Notes: generated from the letters alone by a model not told the origin. A stretch of DNA of 8,734 bases from Clostridia bacterium (GCA_016295665.1 JAEDKS010000102.1:1-8734); one strand, 5' to 3'. Numbered from the stretch's first letter, positions 1 through 6,178 are shown. Translations and numbers: made by a program.

Positions 1-143
1 TGCCCCAGATCAAATCCACGGCCCGCACCGCCGCCTCCGCCCAGATGGGCACCGACGCCGTGCCCACGCTGGACACCCTGACCGATGACCAGGGGCAGGA
101 GTTCTCCTCCTACTACCAGTCCAAAGCAAACGGCCGCAACTGA
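1..143 (+). CDS. 3' end of an unidentified gene (partial)
   Basis: The reading frame is open from the left edge (first whole codon at position 3) and stops at TGA 141-143, giving about 46 C-terminal residues that end in YYQSKANGRN. Nearly every codon ends in C or G, as in the real genes nearby, which supports it as coding. The tail is polar, rich in Thr, Ala, Gln and Asp, with no membrane segment or motif I recognise. In Bacillus subtilis the telA homologue yaaN lies beside xpaC, so an XpaC-like protein would be a natural upstream neighbour, but this tail does not resemble what I recall of XpaC C-termini. I therefore leave it unnamed. It ends 47 bp before telA and probably shares its transcript. 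Confidence 0.6.
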   Translation, partial: PQIKSTARTAASAQMGTDAVPTLDTLTDDQGQEFSSYYQSKANGRN

Positions 144-190
144 CGGCCTTCGCCACACGCTTACCCCCTACGACACAGAAAAAGGAGCCG

Positions 191-1366
191 ATGACCATGA
201 CCGAGCAGCAGCCCATCCTTCTCTCCCTGACCCCCGAGATGCCCGACACCCCCGTGGCGCCCCAGCCCGAGAGCTCCATTCAGGCCCAGCCCGCCGCCGC
301 GGAGCCTGCCGCCCAGGCGGCGCCCCGCCTGTCCGATGCCATGCTCACCGACCAGGAGCGCGCCGCCATCGAGGACTTCATCGGCAAGCTGGACATCACC
401 AACCCCGACCATGTGCTGCTCTTCGGCGCCGATGCCCAGAAGAAGATCGCGGACTTCTCCGACACGGCCCTCGCCGCCGTCAAGACCCAGGACTCCGGCC
501 CCGTGGGCGACATGCTGGTGAATCTGGTGGGCGAGCTGAAGGGCTTTGAGAAGGACACCGAGGAGCCCAAGGGCCTGCGCCGCCTGTTCTCCAATGCCGA
601 GGACAAGATGACCCGCATGAAGGCCCGCTACGAGAAGGTCAGCGGCAACGTGGAGACCATCGCCGACTCGCTGGAGAGCTATCAGGCCCAGCTGCTGAAG
701 GACGTCGCCATGTTCGACCGGCTCTACGACCAGAACAGCCAGTACTTCCGGCAGCTGACGCTGTACATCATCGCCGGTGACGAGTACCTGGCCCGCATCC
801 GGGAGACCGAGCTGAAGCAGCTGCAGGACGCCGCGGCCGCCTCCGGGGACGCCATGGATGCCCAGAAGGCCAACGACCTGGCGGCCCAGTGCGACCGGCT
901 GGAGAAGAAGCTCCACGACCTGAAGCTGACCCGGCAGGTGTCCATGCAGATGGCCCCCCAGATCCGCCTGCTGCAGAACAACGACAGCCTGCTGGTGGAG
1001 CGCATCCAGTCCACCCTGTCCAACACCCTGCCCCTGTGGAAGAGCCAGATGGTGCTGGCCCTGGGCCTGCACCACAGCCAGCAGGCCCTGAAGGCCCAGA
1101 CCGCCGTGACCGATATGACCAACGAGCTGCTGAAGAAGAACGCCGCCGCCCTCAAGATGGGCACCGTGGAGACCGCCCGGGAGGCCGAGCGCGGCATCAT
1201 CGACATCGAGACGCTGGTGGAGACCAACCAGAGCCTGATTGACACCATCAACGAGGTCATGACCATCCAGCAGGAGGGCCATACCCGCCGCATCGAGGCC
1301 GAGAAGCAGCTGTACCAGATGGAGAGCGAGCTGAAGAAGAAGCTGCTCCAGACCAACCTGAAGTAA
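191..1366 (+). CDS. TelA-family toxic anion resistance protein
   Basis: This 391-residue cytoplasmic protein belongs to the TelA family (PF05816), whose members are tied to tellurite resistance and, in Listeria, to tolerance of cell-envelope antimicrobials such as nisin; the biochemical activity is unknown. Residues 1-45 are Pro/Ala/Gln-rich and probably disordered. The rest is charged and helical with no membrane segment. Family-typical stretches include DTALAAVKTQDSGPVGDMLV (about residues 95-115), the central coiled-coil region, and the C-terminal INEVMTIQQEG followed by an EAEKQLYQMESELKKKLL tail. Length matches the family. The start is ambiguous: ATG 191 lies only 3 nt after AAAGGAG (181-187), whereas in-frame ATG 197 lies 9 nt after it and would remove two residues. 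It is followed 24 bp later by the LemA-like gene. The family call is firm; the substrate is unknown. Confidence 0.93.
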   Translation: MTMTEQQPILLSLTPEMPDTPVAPQPESSIQAQPAAAEPAAQAAPRLSDAMLTDQERAAIEDFIGKLDITNPDHVLLFGADAQKKIADFSDTALAAVKTQDSGPVGDMLVNLVGELKGFEKDTEEPKGLRRLFSNAEDKMTRMKARYEKVSGNVETIADSLESYQAQLLKDVAMFDRLYDQNSQYFRQLTLYIIAGDEYLARIRETELKQLQDAAAASGDAMDAQKANDLAAQCDRLEKKLHDLKLTRQVSMQMAPQIRLLQNNDSLLVERIQSTLSNTLPLWKSQMVLALGLHHSQQALKAQTAVTDMTNELLKKNAAALKMGTVETAREAERGIIDIETLVETNQSLIDTINEVMTIQQEGHTRRIEAEKQLYQMESELKKKLLQTNLK

Positions 1367-1390
1367 GCAGGCCCGAGAGGAGGCTACGCC

Positions 1391-1939
1391 ATGAAGCAGA
1401 GGCTGCTGACCGCCCTGAGCGTCGCCGTCTGCGCCGTGCTGGTGCTGGTGGCCCTCGCCATCGGCGTGCGCACCGGGTGGAGCGACGAGCGCGACCGGGC
1501 GCTGCAGGCCAGCCAGGGCTGGGCGGTGGACGAGGGCGGCTGGACGCTGCTCAACGACTACGCCGCCGACTGTGCCAATCTGGCGGTGGTGGCCTCCCGG
1601 CACCTGGGGGCGGAGGACGAGCGCGTCACCGCCCTGCGGAATGCCGCCGGGGCCTTCGATGGCCTGACGGACGAAACGCTGCCCGCGCTGCAGGAGGCCA
1701 ACGAGGCCGCCGCCCGGGCCGCCGCGTCCCTGTCCGAAGCGCTGCCCGCGCTGGAGAGCGTGCAGGCCAGCGCCCGGGATCAGGTCTACCTGCGCACCCT
1801 GACCCGGGTGGTCGCCGCGCCCCCGGACGTGCTCCACAGCGCCTCCCGGGACGCCGCCGAGCGCTTCAACGAGCAGCTGGACTCCGCCCTCCTGGGCCGT
1901 CTGGCGAAGCTGATGGGCGTTCGGCCCATCGAATGGTAA
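1391..1939 (+). CDS. membrane-anchored LemA-like protein (divergent)
   Basis: The product is 182 residues. Residues 6-26 form one hydrophobic segment (LLTALSVAVCAVLVLVALAIG), so it is probably a single-pass membrane protein with the rest outside. The remainder is Ala-rich and helical. LemA proteins have the same layout: an N-terminal anchor, a helical bundle of about 160 residues, and an end of the form YN..v..FP..llak.fGfkP. Here the C-terminus reads AAERFNEQLDSALLGRLAKLMGVRPIEW (residues 155-182; the first part ERFNEQLD and the last part LLGRLAKLMGVRP carry the resemblance). WTLLNDYAADCANLAVVASRH matches the position of the LemA stretch around LIPNLV, but without its usual residues. Placement directly before a TPM gene, a common LemA partner, supports the call. 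The ribosome binding site is AGAGGAGG (1376-1383), 7 nt from ATG. It may miss standard profile thresholds. Confidence 0.6.
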   Translation: MKQRLLTALSVAVCAVLVLVALAIGVRTGWSDERDRALQASQGWAVDEGGWTLLNDYAADCANLAVVASRHLGAEDERVTALRNAAGAFDGLTDETLPALQEANEAAARAAASLSEALPALESVQASARDQVYLRTLTRVVAAPPDVLHSASRDAAERFNEQLDSALLGRLAKLMGVRPIEW

Positions 1940-1951
1940 GGAGGGCCGCCC

Positions 1952-2767
1952 ATGCGCAAGTCATTTGCCTTCCTGCTGGCGCTGACCCTGCTGCTGACCC
2001 TGCCCCTTGCCGCCCCGGCCCGCGCCGCCATCACGCCGCGCTACCCGGACAGGGCGCAGCAGGTCTGCGACAGCGCCGCCGTGCTCTCCCCGGACACGGT
2101 GGCGGACGTGCGGACGCTGAACGAGCGCCTCGACGACGCCGACGCGGACGTGACCGTCTATCTGGTGACCGTGGACTTTCTGGACGGCGCCGATGCCGCC
2201 GCCTATGCCGCCGGGCTCTTTGACGCCTGGCACCTGCACGATGACGACCTGCTGCTGCTCCTTGCCGCCGGCGAGGATGCCTGGGCCGTCCTGCCCGGCG
2301 CGGATGTGCCCCTGTCCGCCGCCGCGCTGAACCGGCTGCTGTACGCGGAGTTCGAGGGGCCCTTCCTGGAGCAGCGCTACGACGAGGCCATCTGCGCGCT
2401 GATGCCCGCCCTCTGCGCGGAGCTGAGCAAGACCGCCGATGAGCCGGTCAGCACCGCCGGGCTGTTCCACCAGAGCGAGGAACCGGCGGAGAGCAGCGTC
2501 ACCGACCCCCTGAGCGACTGGGCGGAGCGCTTCGCCGCCGCCTACGCCGACCCGGTGCCCGCCGAACACCGCGCCGAGGTGGCGTATGACGACGACAATT
2601 CCGGCGTCAGCCTGGGCAAGGTGGTGCTGACGGTGCTCCTGCTGATGGTCATCTTCGGCAACCGCCGCAAGCGCTACTACCACGGGCGGCGGGGCTGCGG
2701 CTGCATGCCCTTCTCGTCGCTGCTGGCGGCGCTGGGCATCTGGAAGCTGTGGGACAGGCGCGGATAA
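1952..2767 (+). CDS. secreted, membrane-anchored TPM-domain protein
   Basis: This 271-residue protein begins with a signal peptide (residues 1-25, cleavage likely after ARA). A TPM domain (PF04536, also called the YgcG/Psb32 fold) covers about residues 30-160. Family features visible are VCDSAAVLSPDTVADV (residues 38-53, the usual V.D.a.vLs..t start), VTVYLVTVDFLDG, AAYAAGLFDAWHL, DDDLLLLLAAGEDAWAVLPG and a closing helical stretch. A variable linker (about 161-217) leads to a membrane helix near 221-236, then a basic tail (NRRKRYYHGRRGCGC) and a second hydrophobic stretch at 252-266. The domain would be extracytoplasmic. TPM proteins have been linked to phosphatase activity and photosystem repair in plants, but their role in Bacillota is unsettled. 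The ribosome binding site GGAGGG (1940-1945) directly follows the stop codon of the LemA-like gene, so the two are translationally close. It is the last gene before a terminator. Confidence 0.85.
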   Translation: MRKSFAFLLALTLLLTLPLAAPARAAITPRYPDRAQQVCDSAAVLSPDTVADVRTLNERLDDADADVTVYLVTVDFLDGADAAAYAAGLFDAWHLHDDDLLLLLAAGEDAWAVLPGADVPLSAAALNRLLYAEFEGPFLEQRYDEAICALMPALCAELSKTADEPVSTAGLFHQSEEPAESSVTDPLSDWAERFAAAYADPVPAEHRAEVAYDDDNSGVSLGKVVLTVLLLMVIFGNRRKRYYHGRRGCGCMPFSSLLAALGIWKLWDRRG

Positions 2768-2775
2768 GTCATGAG

Positions 2776-2809
2776 CGCCCGGCGAGGTCAGCCTTACCGG
2801 GCGATTTTT
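2776..2809 (+). terminator. intrinsic terminator after the TPM gene
   Basis: CGCCCGG (2776-2782) pairs exactly with CCGGGCG (2797-2803). Inside it, after one C-A mismatch, GAGG (2784-2787) pairs with CCTT (2792-2795) including a G-T pair, closing on a TCAG loop. The stem is followed by A and then TTTTT (2805-2809). It starts 9 bp after the TPM stop codon and is the only T-tract hairpin I see in the window, so it separates the two transcription units. Confidence 0.88.
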
Positions 2810-2868
2810 CCATGCGGGGCCGGGCCCTGAAGGTGCAGGGTTTGGGGCCGCTCATTCGTTATGTATGA
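2810..2868 (+). other. intergenic spacer before coaE, no clear promoter
   Basis: This stretch between the terminator and the coaE ribosome binding site should hold the promoter of the second unit, but no good -35/-10 pair is visible. The only A+T-rich patch is around TTATGTATG (2859-2867), which is too close to the ribosome binding site to be a -10 box. A small hairpin is possible between CCCTG (2825-2829) and CAGGG (2836-2840). GGGGCC occurs twice (2816-2821 and 2844-2849). Confidence 0.4.
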
Positions 2869-2869
2869 A

Positions 2870-2877
2870 GGGGGAGG
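2870..2877 (+). promoter_or_regulatory. ribosome binding site that fixes the coaE start
   Basis: GGGGGAGG lies 7 nt before ATG 2885. The in-frame upstream ATG at 2861 lies ahead of this site and would add eight residues (MYEGGGYA) before the conserved MRVIGLTG start, so ATG 2885 is the better start. Confidence 0.85.
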
Positions 2878-2884
2878 GTATGCC

Positions 2885-3499
2885 ATGCGCGTCATCGGGC
2901 TGACCGGCTCCATCGCCTGCGGCAAGAGCCACGTCTCATCGGCCCTCGCGGCGCTGGGGGCCCGGGTCATCGACGGCGATCTGCTGTCCCGGGCGCTGAC
3001 CGCCCCGGGCGGGGCCGCGCTGCCCGCGCTGCGGGAGGCCTTCGGGGAGGGCGTGTTCCACCCGGACGGCACGCTGAACCGGGGCGCGCTGGGCCGCGTC
3101 GTGTTCTCGGACGCGGCATCCCTCGCCCGGCTGGACGGCATCATGCAGCCCCTCATCCGCCGCATGACCGTGGAGGGCATCGAAGCGGCCCGGGCGGCGG
3201 GCTGGACAGTGTGCGTGCTGGACATGCCCCTGCTCTACGAGAAGGGGCTGGACGCGCTGTGCGACCGGGTGTGGTGCGTGTGGCTTCCCCGGGAAACGCA
3301 GCTGGAGCGGCTCATGGCCCGGGACGGGCTGTCCCGCCCGGACGCGGAGAAGCGCGTCGCCAGCCAGCTCTCCGCCGATGAGAAGGCCCGCCGGGCCGAC
3401 GTGGTCATCGACACCCGGGGCACCCCGGAGGAGACCGAGGCCCTGCTGCCGCCCCTGTGGGCGGAGGAGCTGCGCCTCGCCGAAGCGTCCCTGGCCTGA
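2885..3499 (+). CDS. coaE: dephospho-CoA kinase
   Basis: CoaE phosphorylates the 3'-hydroxyl of the ribose of dephospho-CoA using ATP, the last step of coenzyme A synthesis, in the cytoplasm. From ATG 2885 the protein is 204 residues, the usual size. The ATP-binding P-loop is GSIACGKS (residues 8-15). DGD at 30-32 corresponds to the family D.D element. LDMPLLYEKG (112-121) is the conserved D.PLL(F/Y)E segment, and RLMARDGLSRPDAEKRVASQ (142-161) is the lid with its arginines, followed by KARRADVVIDTRGT near the end. All expected core elements are present. It is the first gene after the terminator, so it probably leads the second unit. The next gene begins 76 bp later with its own strong ribosome binding site. 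I recall coaE next to a lytic transglycosylase gene in other Clostridia, consistent with what is seen here. Confidence 0.96.
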   Translation: MRVIGLTGSIACGKSHVSSALAALGARVIDGDLLSRALTAPGGAALPALREAFGEGVFHPDGTLNRGALGRVVFSDAASLARLDGIMQPLIRRMTVEGIEAARAAGWTVCVLDMPLLYEKGLDALCDRVWCVWLPRETQLERLMARDGLSRPDAEKRVASQLSADEKARRADVVIDTRGTPEETEALLPPLWAEELRLAEASLA

Positions 3500-3508
3500 C
3501 ACGAAAGC

Positions 3509-3561
3509 GCGGAGCGGCCCTGCCCTCCGCTTCCCACCACCGATTCCGCCGGCCCCGCCGG
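3509..3561 (+). other. two small hairpins between coaE and the transglycosylase gene
   Basis: GCGGAG (3509-3514) pairs with CTCCGC (3525-3530). GGC (3516-3518) pairs with GCC (3522-3524) inside it across one bulged C. A second hairpin pairs CCGGC (3549-3553) with GCCGG (3557-3561) and ends 2 nt before the ribosome binding site at 3564. Neither is followed by a T-tract, so I do not call a terminator; they could affect RNA stability or access to the ribosome binding site. In DNA this G+C-rich, short hairpins arise easily by chance. Confidence 0.35.
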
Positions 3562-3563
3562 TC

Positions 3564-3571
3564 AAAGGAGG
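3564..3571 (+). promoter_or_regulatory. ribosome binding site pointing to a CTG start
   Basis: AAAGGAGG is a near-complete Shine-Dalgarno sequence in a gap with no other use for it. Four bases later comes CTG (3576-3578), which is in frame with the transglycosylase. No ATG, GTG or TTG lies in that frame at a suitable distance: the first in-frame GTG is 3675 and the first ATG is 3702, both without a ribosome binding site. Confidence 0.7.
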
Positions 3572-3575
3572 CCCC

Positions 3576-4670
3576 CTGCACACCAACCCCACGCCGCGCC
3601 CCCGGCGCAGCGACCGCTACCGCCCGGCTGACGCGCCGGAGACGGCGACCCCCGCCGCCCCCGCGCCCGATCCGGTGCCCTTCGACCCCACCTTCGGCGG
3701 CATGGCCCAGCCCGTGACCCGGCCCACCGCCGCCCAGTACCAGCAGCCCCGGCAGCCCCAGCCCGCCCGGCCCACGCCGCGCCCCATCCCGGACGCGCAG
3801 GCGCTCTCGGACGCGGCGGACTACGCGGCCCAGGCGTACCGGCCCTATGACCGGCCCGCGCCCCAGCGCCCCGCCCCCGGGGACGTGGCCTCGCGCATCC
3901 AGCTGCCCCCCGACGCGGCAGACGGGGTGCCGGCGTTCCTCCGGGGCCGTCCCGCGCCGGCGACGCAGCCCCGCGCCGCCCGGCCCGAGCCCGCGCCCTT
4001 CCCCGCCGCCCTGAGCGCCGCCCTCGTGGTGCTGCTGCTGCTGTGCGGGGCGCTGCTGACGGGGAAGATCATGATGAACAACTACCTGACCGACCGGCGG
4101 GAGGCGCGGGAGGCGGCCTACCAGCGGGTGGTCACGGCCCATCCCCTGCAGTACCGGGAGCTCATCGAGTTCTACGCCGGGGAGTACAACCTGCAGCCCG
4201 CCTTCGTGGCGTCCATCATCCTCAACGAGAGCAGCTACTCCACCTCCGCCGAATCCGGCGTGGGCGCCCGGGGGCTGATGCAGCTGATGCCCGACACCGC
4301 CGCCTGGATCGCCCACAAGCTGGGGCTGGACGCCACCTATTCCGCCGAGCAGCTGTGGGAGGCGGAGACCAACATCCGCTTCGGCTGCTGGTACCTGAAC
4401 TATCTGTCGAAGCTGTTCGGCGGGGACCCGGTCACCGTCGCCAGCGCCTACCACGCGGGGCAGGGGGAGATTGCCGGCTGGCTGTCGAACGCCGCCTACT
4501 CCCCCGACGGGCGCGCCCTGTCCCTGAGCGCCATGCCGGAGGGCCCCACGAAAACCTACGCAGGAAGGGTGATACGCGATTATGCGATCTATGACGCGCT
4601 CTATTTCCAGGTGTTCAACCGCGCTGCTGCTGGCGGCGTGTCTGCTGCTGACGTGCTTACCGCCCGCTGA
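3576..4670 (+). CDS. membrane-anchored lytic transglycosylase (SLT domain)
   Basis: From the proposed CTG start the protein is 364 residues. Residues 1-140 are Pro/Ala/Arg-rich, apparently disordered and cytoplasmic. Residues 143-166 form one membrane helix (ALSAALVVLLLLCGALLTGK), placing the rest outside. Residues 188-345 are a Slt70-like SLT domain (PF01464, family 1) that cleaves peptidoglycan glycan strands to 1,6-anhydro-MurNAc ends. The catalytic glutamate is E218 in ILNESSY. Other family motifs are GARGLMQLMPDTA (230-242), NIRFGCWYLNYL (266-277), AYHAGQG (291-297, usually AYNAG) and TKTYAGRVI (325-333). An ATG start at 3702 would remove 42 residues of the disordered tail without touching the domain. 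The final 20 or so residues, past the normal end of the fold, lie in the overlap with the next gene. Likely role: wall turnover or remodelling. Confidence 0.9.
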   Translation: MHTNPTPRPRRSDRYRPADAPETATPAAPAPDPVPFDPTFGGMAQPVTRPTAAQYQQPRQPQPARPTPRPIPDAQALSDAADYAAQAYRPYDRPAPQRPAPGDVASRIQLPPDAADGVPAFLRGRPAPATQPRAARPEPAPFPAALSAALVVLLLLCGALLTGKIMMNNYLTDRREAREAAYQRVVTAHPLQYRELIEFYAGEYNLQPAFVASIILNESSYSTSAESGVGARGLMQLMPDTAAWIAHKLGLDATYSAEQLWEAETNIRFGCWYLNYLSKLFGGDPVTVASAYHAGQGEIAGWLSNAAYSPDGRALSLSAMPEGPTKTYAGRVIRDYAIYDALYFQVFNRAAAGGVSAADVLTAR

Positions 4671-6165
4671 GGCGTCCAACGCCGACGGCTATCTGGTGGT
4701 GGGCATCCAGTCCACCAAAACCCAGCAGCTTCGCCCGCTGGAGCCGGTGGAGCGGGACATGATGAGCGTCTATGACCTGGTGTACGAGAGCCTGGTGACC
4801 ATCGACGACGACTACCTGCCCCAGCCCCAGCTGGCGGAGAGCTGGGAGGCCTCCGCCAACGGGCGCACCTGGACGTTCCGCCTGCGCACCGACGTGTGCT
4901 TCTCCGACGGCACGCCCATGACCGCCGCCGACGTGGTCGCCACCATCGACGCCATTCTGGCCCGGGCCACGAGCGAGAACACCACCGACAAGGGCTACTA
5001 CCAGAACCTGGCCTACTTCGTCTCCAGCGCGTCGGTCAAGGATGACTACACCGTGACCATCAAGACCCCCGCCGCCCGGCCCTACTGGGGGCTGCTCTAC
5101 GCGCTGACCTTCCCCATCCTGCCCGCGTCGCAGGTCAGCAGCGACAACCCCATGGGCACCGGCCCCTATCAGGTGGTGTCCTTCACCCCCGGCGGCTACC
5201 TGACGCTGGAGGCGAACCCCTCCTGGTGGCAGATGATGCCCGACATCCGGGAGATCACCTTCGTGCTGCACGCCTCGCAATCGGAGGTCATCGAGAGCTA
5301 TGAGTACGCCCGGGTGGACGCGGTGTTCACCCGCGCCGTGGCCTCCTCCCAGTACAAGAGCGGCACCACCTCCCTGGCGCTGGACTACCGCACCAACCAG
5401 CTGGAATGCCTGCTGATGAACCACTCCGCGTCCCTGCTGTCCTCGGTCAACGTGCGCAAGGCCATCCGCTACGCCGTGAACGTGGACAAGATCGCCAGCA
5501 GCGTGTACATGGGCATGGTGGATCGCACCAACACGCCCTTCATCAACGGCACCTGGATGTACAACAGCAGCGTGGACAGCGCCTACGTCACCGACCTGGA
5601 GGCCGCCCGCCGCCTGCTGGAGGAGGACGGCTGGGGCGACAGCAACGGCGACGGCATTCTGGACAAGCTCAGCGGCGACACGCTGATTCACCTGAAGCTG
5701 AACCTGTTCGTCTACGAGGAGCCCGACGACGACGTGCGCATCGCCGCCGCCGACATGATTAAGGAGCAGCTGGCGCAGATCGGCATCGGCGTCACCACCA
5801 CCACCATGAAGATGGACACCATGACCGAGAAGCTGGTGGCCGGGTCGTTCAATCTGGCGCTGGTCTCCTTCGCCATGGATCCCTGCCCGGACTACGGCTT
5901 CCTGCTCATGAGCGGCAACACCGGCAACTACGGGCGCTACCGCTCCACCGCCATGACCGACCTGTGCAAGGAGCTGCGCACCTGCATGACCCAGAGCGAA
6001 TACCAGCAGGTGCTCTACCGCATTCAGGAGCAGTTCACCGAGGACTGCCCCTTCATCTGCATGTTCTACCGCAAGGGCACCGTGCTGACCCGGCGCATGT
6101 ACACCACCGTCCGCGACGTCCGGGAGCTGGAGCTGCTGCGGGGCATCGAGTCCTTCAAGCCGTAA
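4582..6165 (+). CDS. extracellular solute-binding protein family 5 (peptide/nickel type)
   Basis: The 527-residue product belongs to SBP family 5 (PF00496), the ligand-capturing subunit of Dpp/Opp-type ABC importers. Residues 1-31 are an export signal: a basic start, a hydrophobic core, then either a lipobox L17-A18-A19-C20 or a signal peptidase I site after A29-E-A31. Family motifs are YESLVTID (68-75), LAESWEA (84-90), FSDGTPMTAADVVATI (107-122), MGTGPYQVVSFTPGG (191-205) and NVRKAIRYAVNVDKI (290-304). DSNGDGILD (353-361) is a calcium-loop-like stretch often seen in Gram-positive members. Length is normal. No permease or ATPase gene is present, so it may work with a transporter elsewhere or as a sensor. 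ATG 4582 overlaps the transglycosylase by 89 nt. Its ribosome binding site would be AGGAAGG (4562-4568), 13 nt away, a little far. ATG 4591 is a weaker alternative. The ligand cannot be told from sequence. Confidence 0.92.
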   Translation: MRSMTRSISRCSTALLLAACLLLTCLPPAEASNADGYLVVGIQSTKTQQLRPLEPVERDMMSVYDLVYESLVTIDDDYLPQPQLAESWEASANGRTWTFRLRTDVCFSDGTPMTAADVVATIDAILARATSENTTDKGYYQNLAYFVSSASVKDDYTVTIKTPAARPYWGLLYALTFPILPASQVSSDNPMGTGPYQVVSFTPGGYLTLEANPSWWQMMPDIREITFVLHASQSEVIESYEYARVDAVFTRAVASSQYKSGTTSLALDYRTNQLECLLMNHSASLLSSVNVRKAIRYAVNVDKIASSVYMGMVDRTNTPFINGTWMYNSSVDSAYVTDLEAARRLLEEDGWGDSNGDGILDKLSGDTLIHLKLNLFVYEEPDDDVRIAAADMIKEQLAQIGIGVTTTTMKMDTMTEKLVAGSFNLALVSFAMDPCPDYGFLLMSGNTGNYGRYRSTAMTDLCKELRTCMTQSEYQQVLYRIQEQFTEDCPFICMFYRKGTVLTRRMYTTVRDVRELELLRGIESFKP

Positions 6166-6178
6166 GGGAGGGTTGCCC

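Noticed and set aside
161..1837. Long open frame on the - strand opposite telA and the LemA-like gene (558 codons)
   Set aside because: The translation is dominated by Gly, Leu, Gln and His-rich low-complexity sequence with no motif, and it spans two convincing + strand genes. G+C-rich third positions suppress stops on the opposite strand, so such shadows are expected.
2841..2866. Possible promoter TTTGGG ... TATGTA ahead of coaE
   Set aside because: The spacing between the boxes is only about 13 nt, and a transcript starting just downstream would begin at or inside the ribosome binding site (2870-2877). A promoter must lie nearby or reads through from unit 1, but I cannot point to it.
2861..2884. 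Upstream ATG 2861 as the coaE start
   Set aside because: It precedes the obvious ribosome binding site and adds eight residues ahead of the conserved MRVIGLTG start, so ATG 2885 is preferred.
3509..3532. Hairpin after coaE as a terminator
   Set aside because: The stem is decent but followed by TTCCC rather than a T-tract, and the next gene follows closely with a strong ribosome binding site.
3405..4679. Open frame on the - strand opposite coaE's end and the transglycosylase (424 codons)
   Set aside because: Same composition artefact: Gly/Arg/Val-rich, no family motif, and the opposite strand encodes a full SLT domain.
4561..4680. Frameshift or pseudogene at the transglycosylase/binding-protein junction
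   Set aside because: Both proteins are complete by motif content: the SLT domain is finished before the overlap and the binding protein has a proper signal sequence inside it. An overlap explains the data without damage.
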